64,000 nucleotides of DNA from Camellia lanceoleosa (Eukaryota; Streptophyta; Magnoliopsida; Ericales; Theaceae), in the NCBI GenBank assembly GCA_025200525.1, contig CM045762.1, positions 79,233,217 through 79,297,216 on the forward strand, in the 5' to 3' direction. Under the pieces are notes generated by a model. It was given only the letters and a program-made list of their open reading frames with translations, was not told the origin of the DNA and searched no databases. Below are positions 34,771 through 47,300 of the stretch, piece after piece; position 1 is the stretch's first letter; every line of letters starts with the position of its first letter. Made by a program: the position numbers and the translations under genes.

Positions 34771-35894
34771 ACAACAATTAATTTTATGAGCAAACTCGAA
34801 AAAACTTAAAACATGAAAGGTTAAAATAAGAAAAAATAAATTTTAAGAGTTAAAAGTGAAAAAATAACCAAATCTAAAAGGAGCAAAGTGTAATTTGCTC
34901 AAAAAAAATTTGTGTATTTATTATGTGACCGCAGAGGTTCAATTAAATTAATTTTTTTGTACCAATAATCTACTTACAATAAGAATGAGTAGGCACAACA
35001 AGAATCCTAATTCTCATTCCGTGGTGTTTTGGGAATAGAATTTTTTTGGTTTTTTTTTTTTTTTTTGTCTTGTTGTCTTTAATTAACTTTTTGTAAATTA
35101 TTTTTAAAAATTTTAGGTTTTTAAATTCACCTCGACAAAACGAACCAAAAAATTATAATTTAAAAAAAAGTTCAAAAAAAATATTAAAAATACAAAAATA
35201 AGCAATCTCTTTTTACTTATTTTCGTCTTTAGTAACTTTTTTTAAAATTTTTCAAAAAAAAAACTTCAAGATTCATTTTGACAAGACGGACAAAAAGTAA
35301 AAAAATTTCACATAATTTAAAAAAAATTACTAAAAACAAAAGGAAAATAAGTGGGAGTATTAATTAGTGCTACCACTAATGATGTGGCAGTAAGCCTCAC
35401 CATGAATGATTTGATGTTTTGGCTTTGGTGTTGTATTTTTTTTCTTTTTTTATTGAGTGCCATGTCATTAGTAGTCTTTTTAGATCTTCAAAATTAATGA
35501 TCTCTATCATTATTAAAAACAAAAAAATAGATGCTTTTTTCACATAATTTTCACATCGACGGTTGAAAAACAACTTTCATATTTTCCAAAGCCAGAAGCA
35601 CTGTCACTTTTAGGGTTGGTTTGGGATGTCTTAAAAAAATATACTTTTTGACTTGGTAGGTTTGGATTGGGTTTAGGTTGGATTTGATGTGATGTGTTAG
35701 AAAGATGATATAATTTAAATAAGATGATGTGACTTAAATAAGATAGTAACTTTTTAAATTTTTGACTTATTTAATACATACTAAACTAGCTCTAAAACTA
35801 AAAAAATAGCATTCCCAGCTGATTTTAAGTGCAATGAATTCGGATTTGCACAAAAGGACACACTCCCCATTCACATCTGGAGTATTTGTGGTTG

Positions 35895-35897
<3 letters not shown>
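34771..35897. other. AT-rich intergenic region upstream of the LRR gene
   Basis: No gene seen. 35030-35350 is made of T- and A-rich runs with an imperfect inverted repeat (CTCGACAAAACGAACC and TTTTGACAAGACGGAC arms), perhaps another decayed MITE. Confidence 0.5.

Positions 35898-35957
<60 letters not shown>
35898..35957. repeat. (TC)n(TA)n microsatellite in LRR gene promoter region
   Basis: About 18 TC units followed by about 11 TA units, some 150-200 bp before the likely transcription start. It may act as core promoter (TATA and pyrimidine patch), but this is inference. Confidence 0.85.
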
Positions 35958-36109
35958 GCAGTGAATGAGAATATATTCAAAATCTTTTCTCTCCATTAAA
36001 AAAAATAAAACTGATTGCCTGCATCCCAAGTAATAAATCTGTAAATCCGGAATATAAAATATAAAATAATTAGTACTATCAACTTTTCTATAAGACTACA
36101 AACCACAGC

Positions 36110-38069
36110 CAACCAAATAGTCTGTCCTTAGCCTTAGGGTTTGCTCTTAAAGCTATTCTTTGAGCCGTTTATTTGTTCTCTGTCAAAAAAAAAAAACACT
36201 TTTTTATTTCAATTTTTTGGCCTAAGAAGAAGAGGCAAAAAGGCAATCTGGCGAAAAGGAGGTTAGATCTCTTAATTTTTCGGTTTGTTGATCTTTCTTT
36301 TATTGTTTCTTTAGCTGTTTATGTATTTATATGTGTGAAATTGCATAGAAATCATTGAGAATTGTAATTTATATTCTTCTTAATAATCTTTCTTTCAATT
36401 TGTTATTTTTTTAGGCTTAGTTTGATCCAAATGTTTGATCATATTACTTGATTTTTTGGCCCAGATAAATAAACAAATGATAAATGATTCATATATGTAA
36501 TGGGTAGATTGAAGAAATTCTGATATTTATGGAGTGTATATATATATATGAATAATTGAATAATTGAATGTGTGTGTTGAAAAATTAGGTGTTTGATCTA
36601 TAAAAGCTAAAGAATTTGGAGCTCTGCTCATAACTTTGTCATGTTGAAGGGTTTTTTTTAGGAACTTTTTCTGATTAGTTTGTAATGCATTGGATGTCAC
36701 AATACAGACTCACAGTGTACAAGTGATTCATCGCAGCACATTCGCCACGGTATATGTGGACGAATAGTTTTATGCGCGTAAACGGGTATATATATATATT
36801 AATGAAATTTGATATAAATATTACACACAGCTTAACTTGAGGTGTTTGTTGGATGGGGAAAAAAAATTATTCCAGTTGAACTTGAATATCTGTTGCTTTT
36901 GTTTTTAATTTTTTGACTTGTTTGGGGCAAGTCTAATTTTTTGTTGATCTATATCCAAACAACATCAAGATTGTTTTATTTTTTATTTTATTTTCTATCA
37001 TGTTTCAATTATTTGCTGGAATTAATGATAGAAGGATCCCATTATCCTAAACCAAACTTAACTGGGATTGCAAATCCCAAGTTTGTCTATGAAGAGCGAA
37101 TCCAATTATATTAGTACATGAAAAAGTAATTGCTTAAAACTTAAAATGAATTTTAAAAAATGAATACAAAAAGAAAGAACAGCAATCACAAATCTTTAAT
37201 TCTTAGGGGCCTGTTTGGCATGTGTCCCAGAAACTGTATGCATACCTTGTTAAGAAACCTAGTGAAGAAGCCTAGTAAAACACGTGTGGCAGTGCATTTA
37301 ATTACTGTAATTTCATTTAAAGCTTGCTCAGCGGAACTTGGGAAAGATGTTTTCCACATTTAAGCACTGTAATTTCATTTAAGACTTGCTGACTAGAACT
37401 TGGGAAAGCTGTTTTCCACATTTACATTTTTCACTCTTGTCTCAAGAAGCAAAAATCAGCTTAATCTCAGGAGTTCACCCTTTTCCAGGTTTTAGATCCA
37501 CTCTCTGAAACAAAATTACCAATATGCTACAATTGTTATATTGATTAAAATATAGAAATTGAGATTAGAGTTATATGTCAATAATCATAGTCTTTGACTG
37601 TCCAGTTTACATTTTCTGTCCACTTTTTTAATTATTATTCTTTCTTCTTTTTTTTTCCATGTATCAGGCAATCGTCTCTTATGCACATTAGCGATCTATT
37701 TTCCATAGTTCCCGAAGATTTTCTTTCACTCTGGCCTCTGTAGCAAATTCGAACCCTTCTCGCACCTCTAGGTGGGTGTGGGGTGTTGATGAAGTGCTAA
37801 TTTTACTTTGTGTTTTGAGGAGATCAAGATCATCACACATCTGGAGACTGTGCCGTGTTTCAGAGGGTTTGTCACTTGACTACGGCTAAGGTCACTGTGG
37901 AGTGAGTACCAAGAACCTCGTTAGTGTCATGTGATTGTAAATTAGAGAAATCAGATCTTTGTTTCAGGTTTCTGGGCATAATTGAGCAGGATAGTTAGTT
38001 GTTGATAGTTTTCGATGTAACAACAAGAGTGGATCTCATGTGCATGAGGCTTTAGTTATTTCAATTAAA
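36110..38069 (+). other. Probable 5'UTR and leader intron of the LRR gene
   Basis: CCTTAGGGTTTGCTC near 36129 is a telo-box-like motif common at plant transcription starts. A possible leader exon ends near AAAAGGAG|GTTAGA (36258), and an acceptor GTATCAG|GCAATCG lies near 37669. The second leader exon (about 37670-38069) includes a tiny upstream ORF, ATG CAC ATT AG, near 37680. The intervening ~1.4 kb has no coding signal. Exon limits are estimates. Confidence 0.45.
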
Positions 38070-41000
38070 ATGGTTAGGTTTTCATGCTTCAACGCCCACA
38101 CCCATTCTGACAAACCAAAGGTAAGTGGAAGAACTATTTGAGGCTGATTTTTTGCTTTTAACTAAGCTGTTTGAGGGGATTGTTCAATTGCCTTTGCTGA
38201 CTGTGTATTTCTATGTTAATCAGAAAACCGTTCAACTGTCTGTTGAAGTGCAGAAGACATTGGCAGATCGTTCTCAGAATCAGGCCCTGAAGGATTTTAG
38301 AGATTCTTCAGGTTTAAACTCATTACATTTGAAAGTTCAACAAGATGCTATTCCCAATAATAGTTCTAATCATGTCATGGCTTCCTCTTCCACCGAGCGT
38401 GGCTGGAAATCAGAGGAATTCAACAGCAGCTATGATATTGAGAGTGACAGAGGGATCTATCATTCTGGGCGTATTAAGAAGAGCCTGTCTTTAGGGTGCG
38501 GACTGGATAGGGAGGGGAGGGCTTCTGTTGGAAATGACTCGGAGGATGAGACAGATATAGGATATTCATGTGACAGGCCCCATAATCAAGATAGGATGGT
38601 GGCTCCAGTTGGTGGCAAAGATCCAGAAATCAGCTCGGCCAATCTGTATCAAGAAGCTCTGCACTATGATTCTCTTCAGGCAAGTACTGATTTGGTGAAT
38701 ACTGACTCTATCTTCTCAATTGGAGATACATTACAATCGGAAAAAGAAGGCCATGAAAACTCTGATACTCATTTTTCGGGTGAGTGTGCTGATGAATCTA
38801 GTGACCGTACACCTCGTACCCCGCCTATTGTTGTGAAGTCAAATTCTATGCCCAACATAGGTTCCTCTGGTGAACGTTCAGATCTTAAATACTTGGAACC
38901 TCATTCTAAATCTTGTGAGGACCTTACTGTTCTTGAGTTGAGGTGGAAGGAGATGGTAATTCATGAGGTAGGAACAGGGGTGATACATGACCGAGAAAGA
39001 AATGATACTGCATTAAATAATGGTAAAAGTAATTGTGAAAACAATGCTGGGGAAGGTTTTGATCCATGTAACTATGTTGGTTCATCAAAAGACTGGATAA
39101 TACCTGTTATGGATGAGGCAAATGCAGAGAAGCACCTTCACGGAGAGTCTTCAGCTCGCCAGAGGGAGGGATTTCCGTGCAACGATTTCAAGATCAAACG
39201 TATCGAGGATTGGGTGATTGATCTACAACATTGTGGCCCATTGGAAGAGTCAAATGATGGATTATCAAATGTAGATGATCATCAGGTACAGAGAGCTGCA
39301 AGATTTGATGCAAAGGTCACCCCTGGTATGGAAGCTGCAAAGAAATATATCTCATCTTTGATGGCCACATCCACCACAGCTCAGTTGGCAAATCATGGGT
39401 TGGCTGTGATCCCATTTCTCAGTGCTTTCGTAAGCCTAAAGGCACTCAACTTATCTGGAAACAACATAGGTTTGGCGACCCTTATAACATCTTTTGAATT
39501 GTCACTTTTCGCAAGTCTTTTCTAGAATAATTTTGAATTGTTTCTGTTACCGGACTTATTGATGATCTTCACTTTGCTTTTGCAGTGAGGATAGCTGCTG
39601 GTGCTCTCCCTCGAGGACTCCATAGTTTGAATCTGTCAAAAAACAGTATCTCCACCATTGAGGGTTTGCGTGAACTTACACGGCTTCGTGTACTTGACCT
39701 GAGCTACAACCGAATAGTGAGAATTGGACATGGTAAGGCCTTTTTGCTAAAGTACAATTTGATAGGTCTTGGCTTTTGTCTATTGTTTCTTAAGAGTCTC
39801 TTTACATTAGTATTGTCTTTCATGCAAAACTATTTGAGTTGGGTTATAGGCTTGGTTGTAATGTTGTCGTACGTACTTTTCAGTTGCGATGTCAAAAGTC
39901 TTGCATGCTAGATATTATATATATATATATATTTTTAGTTTGGTTTGGTCTCTTTTTAAATATTATATATTATATATATGTATGTTTAAGATGGTCATGT
40001 TGTTGTAGACTGCACCTCTCTCTCTCTCTCTCTTGAAAGGGAATCATCTCATCATCGCAGAGAGACGACGACCGCCTCTGCTATTTCCATCATCATTCCT
40101 CTCCTCCTCTCTCTTTGTCGCCATTTCTATTCTACTACCTCTTTATTTTTTTAATTTGTTGGGTTGTTGTTAAACAGCAGATCTGTTGCTGATGTTGGGT
40201 TGTTTAATTTGTTGAATTTTTGTTGGGTTATTGAATCTGTTAGTGGTGTTGTTTAATTTGTTGGTGGGTTTTTGTTGGGTTGTTTAATTTGTTGAATTTT
40301 ACATGCTAGATTTAGTTTTGGTTTGATCATTTCATACTTTTGTTCATTAGAATCACAACTGTATGTTTATTTTTTGCCTCTGTTGAAATCTCCCTCTTTT
40401 TGTTTTCCCTCAAAGTATAGTTTACGGTTCACTAAAATATTGTTTACCTCTGTTTTCCCTCAGAGTACTGGATAATTCCATTGCCTAAGCGTCGTAGGAC
40501 GCCATTCATCAACATTTCAACATCTTTACCTGGGTTCTATTTCCTGATAAATAAATAAAAAACAACGCCCAAATAGTACACATTAATATGTGTGTTTGTG
40601 TGAGGAAAGATTGGGTACACACCTAACTTTTGGCATAGTGCACAAAATGGTTATCCCGAGACTTGAATCCATAACCTTAAGGGTTATTAACCCATAAAAA
40701 AAAAACAAAAAAACGGAATTTGGCAGAGCAAGACAGCGAAAATGATCAGGAACTCTTCATTGAATTTTGAACATAACTATCACTTCAACATAAAATTCTC
40801 ACTGAAACTTTAGTGATGCATATATAATTTAATGGAAGGTTTTGATTTAACGTGTTTTAATAATTTTTTAGGTGCTTTTCTTGCTTCTAATGTACTTTAA
40901 TTTTATTTATTTAACAGGCCTAGCTTCTTGTTCCTCTCTGAAAGAGTTATACTTGGCTGGAAACAAAATCAGCGAGGTCGAAGGTCTTCACCGCCTCCTA

Positions 41001-41543
41001 AAACTAAATGTCCTCGATCTGCGTTTCAACAAAATCTCCACAGCCAAATGTCTCGGTCAACTTGCTGCTAACTACAATTCCTTACAAGCGATCAGCCTAG
41101 AAGGAAACCCCGCCCAGAAGAACGTCGGAGACGAACAACTCAAGAAATATCTGCAAGGACTTCTGCCTCATCTGGCTTACTTCAACAGGCAGTCCATAAA
41201 AGCTGGCACTTTGAAGGATGCGGCAGACCGTCCGGCTCGATTGGGTATTACTGCCGATCGTGGCCTTAGATTGGAACACAAGAGTTCGCGGAAGGGAAAC
41301 CATGGTACCTCAGTTCACAAGACGTCGTTTTCTTCATCAATTCATGGTCAGAAAGGTCAAGCCACAGTGTCACCAAAACCATCCAGGGTTGGCAGGCCTG
41401 GGCGCCTGCCTCCGACTGGAACTAAAACAGGAACCGCACATCGGAATAATTTTTATGATTTCGGAAGCAAGCTTCTGAATTTCAGACATGATCTTGCGAT
41501 GCGGAGAAGTCGAAGTGAGGGAACTCTTGCAGCAGCTCTTTGA
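38070..41543 (+). CDS. SDS22-like leucine-rich-repeat protein ('outer arm dynein light chain 1'-like)
   Basis: Proposed join(38070..38120, 38224..39469, 39586..39732, 40918..41543): 689 codons plus stop, with GT-AG introns of 103, 116 and 1,185 bp that keep frame. Exon 1 gives MVRFSCFNAHTHSDKPK. Exon 2 encodes a long polar, probably disordered Ser/Asp/Glu-rich region with conserved-looking patches (RTPPIVVKSNSMPNIGSS, LRWKEMVIHEVG, RIEDWVIDL). SDS22-type LRRs follow at about residues 405-545: LKALNLSGNNI, LHSLNLSKNSI, LRVLDLSYNRI, LKELYLAGNKI, LNVLDLRFNKI, LQAISLEGNP, then an LRR cap. The C-terminus is basic and ends RRSRSEGTLAAAL. Arabidopsis At1g78230 is the type of protein I have in mind, from memory. 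LRRs of this kind bind proteins, often phosphatase 1; the partner is unknown. Flowering plants lack axonemal dynein, so the family name should not be taken as function. Confidence 0.88.
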
Positions 41544-41700
41544 GCTTGTTTTCATTTCATGGTTTAGACATGGGACTTATGTGACTTTGGTGTTCTGGGT
41601 TATCTTTGCTTTTTCTGCTTGCAGTTCTTGGTTTGTTTGTTTGTTTGTTTGTTTGTTTGTTTTCTTCCCCCAAGTATAATGGTTTCGTACCAGGTCAGAA

Positions 41701-41706
41701 AATAAA
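41701..41706 (+). terminator. Poly(A) signal of the LRR gene
   Basis: AATAAA lies 158 bp after the stop codon, downstream of a (TTTG)n run at 41630-41662. Confidence 0.6.
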
Positions 41707-43966
41707 ATTTGAGCACACTACTAGCAATAGATTTGCAAATGTTGCACACTTCTGTATTTCTTATTTTCTTGGTGTGCCTTGTTTCTTCTTCTTGTTTTTT
41801 GGGAATTGTGGAGTTGTTTTGGCCAAATACCCTTCATTTTTTTTCATATTTATAATTATTCGTACCCTTTCACAAGTCATACTAGCAGGGGTTAAATCAC
41901 CAGAATTTCATTGTTTTTTCACGGCCTGTACATGTCCTTTATTTATTTATTTATTTATTTAGTCTCTTTACATATACAAATAAGGTTTGTCATGAGTTAA
42001 ATAGGAGGTGAAAAAATGATGAAATTCATGTGGTGAAGTATGATGGGTGTGCTGCAACGTATTGGCAAAATTTAAGTTGGGTTCGGATTTATAGATTTGA
42101 AATGAAATGATTTGAGCCTAATAATTAAAGTATAATAGTTCCAATTTAAATATGATTCAAGATATTTGAGAGTATAATTGTTTTACCCAAACATTAGTTA
42201 CGTTTTTTGGAAAATGCTTTATTTAAACTTTCAATTTTTGCAATCACCAATCACAGGTTTTGGTACAAGTAACAGTAGGGGTGTTAGAGCATCTGTATCG
42301 GTCTCTCTACAATGGTTTTGAAGCTATTGTAGAGAGTAAACCTGTAAATATCAATTTCATCAGTCTCTCTATACCTGTCATTTATTTTGTGAATGCTACA
42401 GTGCCTCAACAAATTAGTTGAGGCACTATTCATACGGTAATTTATTTTTTATTATACTTTATGGAGTAAAATTGGGCCAAAAAGCCATGGCCAGTCGTCC
42501 ATCCGGATGTCCTTCCGGATGTCTCGTAAATGCCTTGCAACAAAGAATGAAAATGCTCAAATTTGGCCTAATCGGTCGACCGCCCTTTAGTGGATTTGGC
42601 CCTCCTGTGTTGCTACTGCTCTGGTGTTGATCTGTTATTGTCTTGGGCCTTGTTTATACTTGCTTGTTCATAATATTTTAATGAAATAGAATTTTAAAAT
42701 AAAGAGTTTGATGGAATGTGTAGGCTAGCTAAAATATAAAAGTGAATTTTGTGTTATAATTTAGGTCAAAATTTGTTGAGACTGATGCAAATACTCTTAC
42801 CAAATTGGTTTGTTCTAGCCTGGCTTTGAGGTAAATCAAGAATCAATTCCTATACTTCTAGAAGTTCTAGAAATTTAAAAACCATATCAAACTGTGAAAA
42901 CTTTGAAATCAAAACCAAGAAAAAGATTAGGAGCTATAAATTAAGAGCTCTAATTGGTGTGTAAATTCCATGTGATGTGATGTTTTAACCTTAATTTTTT
43001 TTATTTTTTTCACATCATTAGTGCTCTTTTAGAGCTCTCAAATTAAAAAAATATATCATTCCTGCAAAACCAAAACCAAATTACGAGAAACGAGTCTACT
43101 GCTCTAAATAAAATTTATCACTATATTCAACAAAAAAGTTGATTGTAGCATTCAAAAAAATCCACAACCATACTTCAAATTTTAACAACATTCTTCAAAT
43201 ACGCTTTTATTAAAAAAGCAAAGACATAGCAAATTCTTTATATTATATTTTTCAATAATAAAAAGAAATGTGAAAAGCACAAAACTAGTGTAAACTTTAC
43301 ATAGAGTTGTTACAACTCCGCTGCGATGTGGTTGTGTAACCTGATAAAAAGGTTAGATTTGATTCTTCATAACAACCCTTTGTGTTTTACCTATCAAAAT
43401 TAATAAAAAGAACAATTCAGTCCTAGTTGGCTCCTTTAAGCCTTAATTTGTAACCGAATAGTAATCAACAATTCTTAATCACTGGACCTGTTCTACAAAA
43501 TAATTTTTCTTCAAACATGTATTAGCTCCATAAGCACAATGGAGAGCACCAACTATGACCCTTTAACTTCCAATGACATAACATTATACTATGCATTCAG
43601 CTATAAAATTATGGATATTCTGCTTTCAAGTAACAAATATCATTTCATTTTAAAAAAATGATAAATATCAACTTCACGGTTGGTGGCGGATCAACATGGA
43701 TCAACATATCAGTAGATGAACCTACACACCTACATCAGGAACTTCTAAATATACCTACCAAATTTCTGTTTACACTCGGTATTATCTCTCGGGTACAAGT
43801 ATTTCTTCCTAATCTACGAGCTTGAGAATGCTAGAAAAATTAAATAGGTGAATTTAGACCACCTACCTCTATATATCATCATCAGCAATACAACAATGGC
43901 AGCTCCTGAGTATTGGAGCTCCAACCTCCAGCTTCAAATTGTTGAGCAAAAGAACAGGAAAGTTGG

Positions 43967-43970
<4 letters not shown>
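41707..43970. other. Intergenic region with hairpin-forming repeat remnant
   Basis: No gene seen. 42300-42430 contains two short perfect hairpins (42303-42336 and 42400-42427), described under findings. A (TTTA)n run is at 41939-41960. The remainder is AT-rich; open frames such as 42418-42630 have no recognisable domain. Confidence 0.5.

Positions 43971-44030
<60 letters not shown>
43971..44030. repeat. (TC)n(AC)n compound microsatellite
   Basis: About 19 TC units followed by about 11 CA units, some 370 bp beyond the stop codon of the USP gene on its 3' side. Confidence 0.9.
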
Positions 44031-44399
44031 GTTCCACAAGCACAAGTAAAAGACTAAGATGTGCTCACGAACTGCAAAATCAAACAAAAGCATGGTTGAT
44101 TTCTTTATTAAGATGGCAGCTAAGCGGGGTTGAAGTATAAAAACTCAAGGACACAACATAGTTCATCAACAATCAGCCAATACTCTTTTTATGTGCAGAA
44201 GGCGATTAGGCAGGATGCAGAGATGAAAGAGCACACATTACAGTCAAACAACAATAATGTAAAAGAACAATTTACATGACATAAAAGTACCCCTGGCCAA
44301 CGCTCTCCACCCCCACCCACTCTTCTTTTTTTTTCGCCCTTTTTTGAAGGCAAAAAATTTGATCACATTCTCAATTTCTTTGCTTCCCAACAGCCTTCA

Positions 44400-47300
44400 T
44401 CATTTCTTATGGTCACCTTCATCACTTTCTGCATTAAAAATAAAAAATAAAAAAATTCCAAATACGGAATCAATATCAAACCAAACAATACATCATGGTA
44501 CAAAATGAATTTAAGCACTATTTGGTTATAGCAAATGAAGAATGAAATCAGATGACAACAGTCTACAAAATAATACACATGGCAACTACAAAATTTCAGG
44601 TCTTAAAACCAATATAACACCTCCCTGGGACTATTAACAACTACTTAGACAGTGAATGTAATCTCTGAACTTCTGAATCAATTTAACATGAATGACATAA
44701 GAACTACTGGTTTCTGTTCTCAAACTCTCAAGAGTTATCAAAAGTGTATGTGACTAAATTAAAGAGATTGCAAAAGAAAAGAAGGTAAAATACACAGCCT
44801 CATTTATATGTAGATCTGAAATTCAAACCAATGTTGGGTCCTGTTCTTTCTCATTTGCTTAACAAAATAGAATTGACTCATTGCATAAAATAAAATAAAT
44901 TTTTTTTTTAAAAAAAAGGGCACCCGTCAGTGTGACTATTATATGCATTCGTAGTTCGGAATTCTCATTCAGAAAACAGGGGTCCTATATATATATTCTT
45001 GCAACTCAAAACAGTTTCAAGCAGCATTAGTGTAATGCTTTCGGGGTTAAGAAGACTCACATTATGCATGAACCAGAGAGTTCAAGTAGGTCACAGGCTA
45101 TCATTATGAAGCATGCTGCCTCTAATAAGAAATCAACACAGATACTGACAAAAAGAAAGAAATGCAACATGCTGCAGATTTTTTTATGTTTTTTGATCAA
45201 CGATACAGATGAAATTTTATTAAAGAAAATGATGAAGTATACATATATAACGAGAGGAGGACATGAAGCCCACCCCCAAAAAAAAAGGAAAAGGAAGAAA
45301 TGAAAAGAGCAAAAAGTATATCACATTCTATACGCAACTCTCCAATTCCTAGAAACTAGAAAAATCAGAATCCTTTTAAATGGATATTATGAATATATAA
45401 ATTTATTCCATTGTCAACAGTTCACCTGAATCAAGAAGATCTGTACATTGCACTAATTACCATTCAAGCATCTGTTAACAAGTGACATATAATACCAAGA
45501 ACAAGAATCAATAAGACTTCATTTTTTTTGACTGACAACTTTTTGAAGTGTTTAGATCCCCGAATAAAAAATGCAAGATTTTTCATGTGGTTTGACTCAA
45601 AAAATTATTCTCTTTTCACTGTAAAGGAATTCAGTAGTGGTTAATATTAGGCAAATTATAATGGTGAGACCATAACAGGTACAGGGAAACCTAAGGTGAA
45701 CCACAGTCCACATACATCTATTAAGAAGCACGGGCACTTCTAAGAAGGTAACGTATCCGTGTCGGACACTGACACTCTTTGGACACTTTTAGGACACGTG
45801 TCCGACATTCTTCAAAACGTGTCCTATTTTAAATTTTTTTTAAAGACCCAGACACATGTGTCTATCGCTTAAAACACGTGTCTATCGATTAGACACATGT
45901 GAAACTAATTATAAGTTTAAACAAAACAACTTAACACACAATAATAAAACAAAAATCATATAAATTTATAAGAATTAGTGTCATATTACATTTTTTATTA
46001 TTTTTGAATGATATATTCATATATATAACATATAATAAATATATAAAATTATATATTTCATGTGTATCCCCCACGTGTCATGTCTTGCATTTTTTGAAAA
46101 TTAATATGTCGGCGTGTCCGTGTCGTATTACGTGTCCGTGTTTGTGTCTGTGTCCATGCTTCTTAAGATATCCGTAAGCATGAGAAAGGACCACAAAAGA
46201 GTTAGCATTAAAGCATCACATATTTAGAGAATTAATTATGTTAGTGGCAACATTCACGAGTCAGCATTGCAACAACAATAGCACAAATCTTAGTTGCAGG
46301 AAATTCCTACTAAGAGTGATGTTTCTGCTTTAGAACAATGATTCCACAATTAAGATTTAGTGTTTTTTTAAACGTTAAATTAGTGTTAGTTTTCATTAAT
46401 TTTGATTGTTTATAGATGTAAATATACACGGCAAACAAAATATATAAAAATATTATTTGGTATCCCCACCATGTTTTGTGTTCTAACCTTTTTTTGAAAT
46501 TGTTGTATCTTGTATCTGTATCCATGCCTCATAGATTCGATAATCATTAACAAATCATTAAAGTAGAAAAGCTCAAAAACAAATCATTAAAGTAGAAAAG
46601 CTCAAACCAATCTCATTAAAATAGATTGAAGCCTAAGGTTCGAATTAAATAATCCTGCATCAAGCTATTGTGGCAAAATTAACCACGACCAGGCTGATTC
46701 CATAAGATCTGGTAAAACACCTGAGAGTACTAATAAAGTAACCCAGACCACATATGGAGTACTAAAAGAAAGGAGAAACCAAGAAGTAAAGGAAATATAT
46801 ATAATATATACACATCTGTGTGTGCATGTGCGCGCGTGTGTGAAAGGGGAGGGAAAAGGAGGGACGCCATGTCATGTCATGTCACGCATAATGGTTAGGA
46901 CCTCATAACTACAACCCTTACAACTTACCAGTCCTATCCATAATGGCTGAGAACTTAGAAGTATAGACACGGACACGCGATGCGACGTGAAGCGGATACA
47001 ACTGTGAGAATATTAGGTTAAGTTTATATATATGGCAGTGTTTTCTTTTCTAAGAGATTATATAGGTGTATACATATGGCAGTGTTTCCTTTTCTGAGAG
47101 ATTGTATAGGTGTATATATGGTAGTGTTTTAGGTTGTTTCCTTTTTAGTCTTAGGGTTAGGTTTACCATCTAATCAAATGTATTCTTTGTATTAGAACAC
47201 AAGTTGAATATACAGATCATTTAAAATATTTATAACAGCACGGACACGCTAACATGCTAATTTTCAAAAAATGCAAGATACGACACGTAGGAGACACGCA

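Noticed and set aside
37745..37800. tRNA-like AAATTCGAACCC motif
   Set aside because: No matching acceptor, D or anticodon stems around it; it lies in the likely 5'UTR of the LRR gene.
38125..38223. Start of the LRR protein at the in-frame ATG at 38125
   Set aside because: This stretch is a 103-bp intron (GTAAGT to TTAATCAG). Splicing joins the better start MVRFSCFNAH in phase, and the 38125 start would translate intron sequence.
40540..40700. Possible SINE in intron 3 of the LRR gene
   Set aside because: A box-B-like GGATTCAAGTC exists on the minus strand next to an A-rich run, but no box A, clear ends or TSD could be defined.
43848..44057. 69-codon frame with (SL)n and (TH)n repeats
   Set aside because: Pure translation of the (TC)n(AC)n microsatellite.
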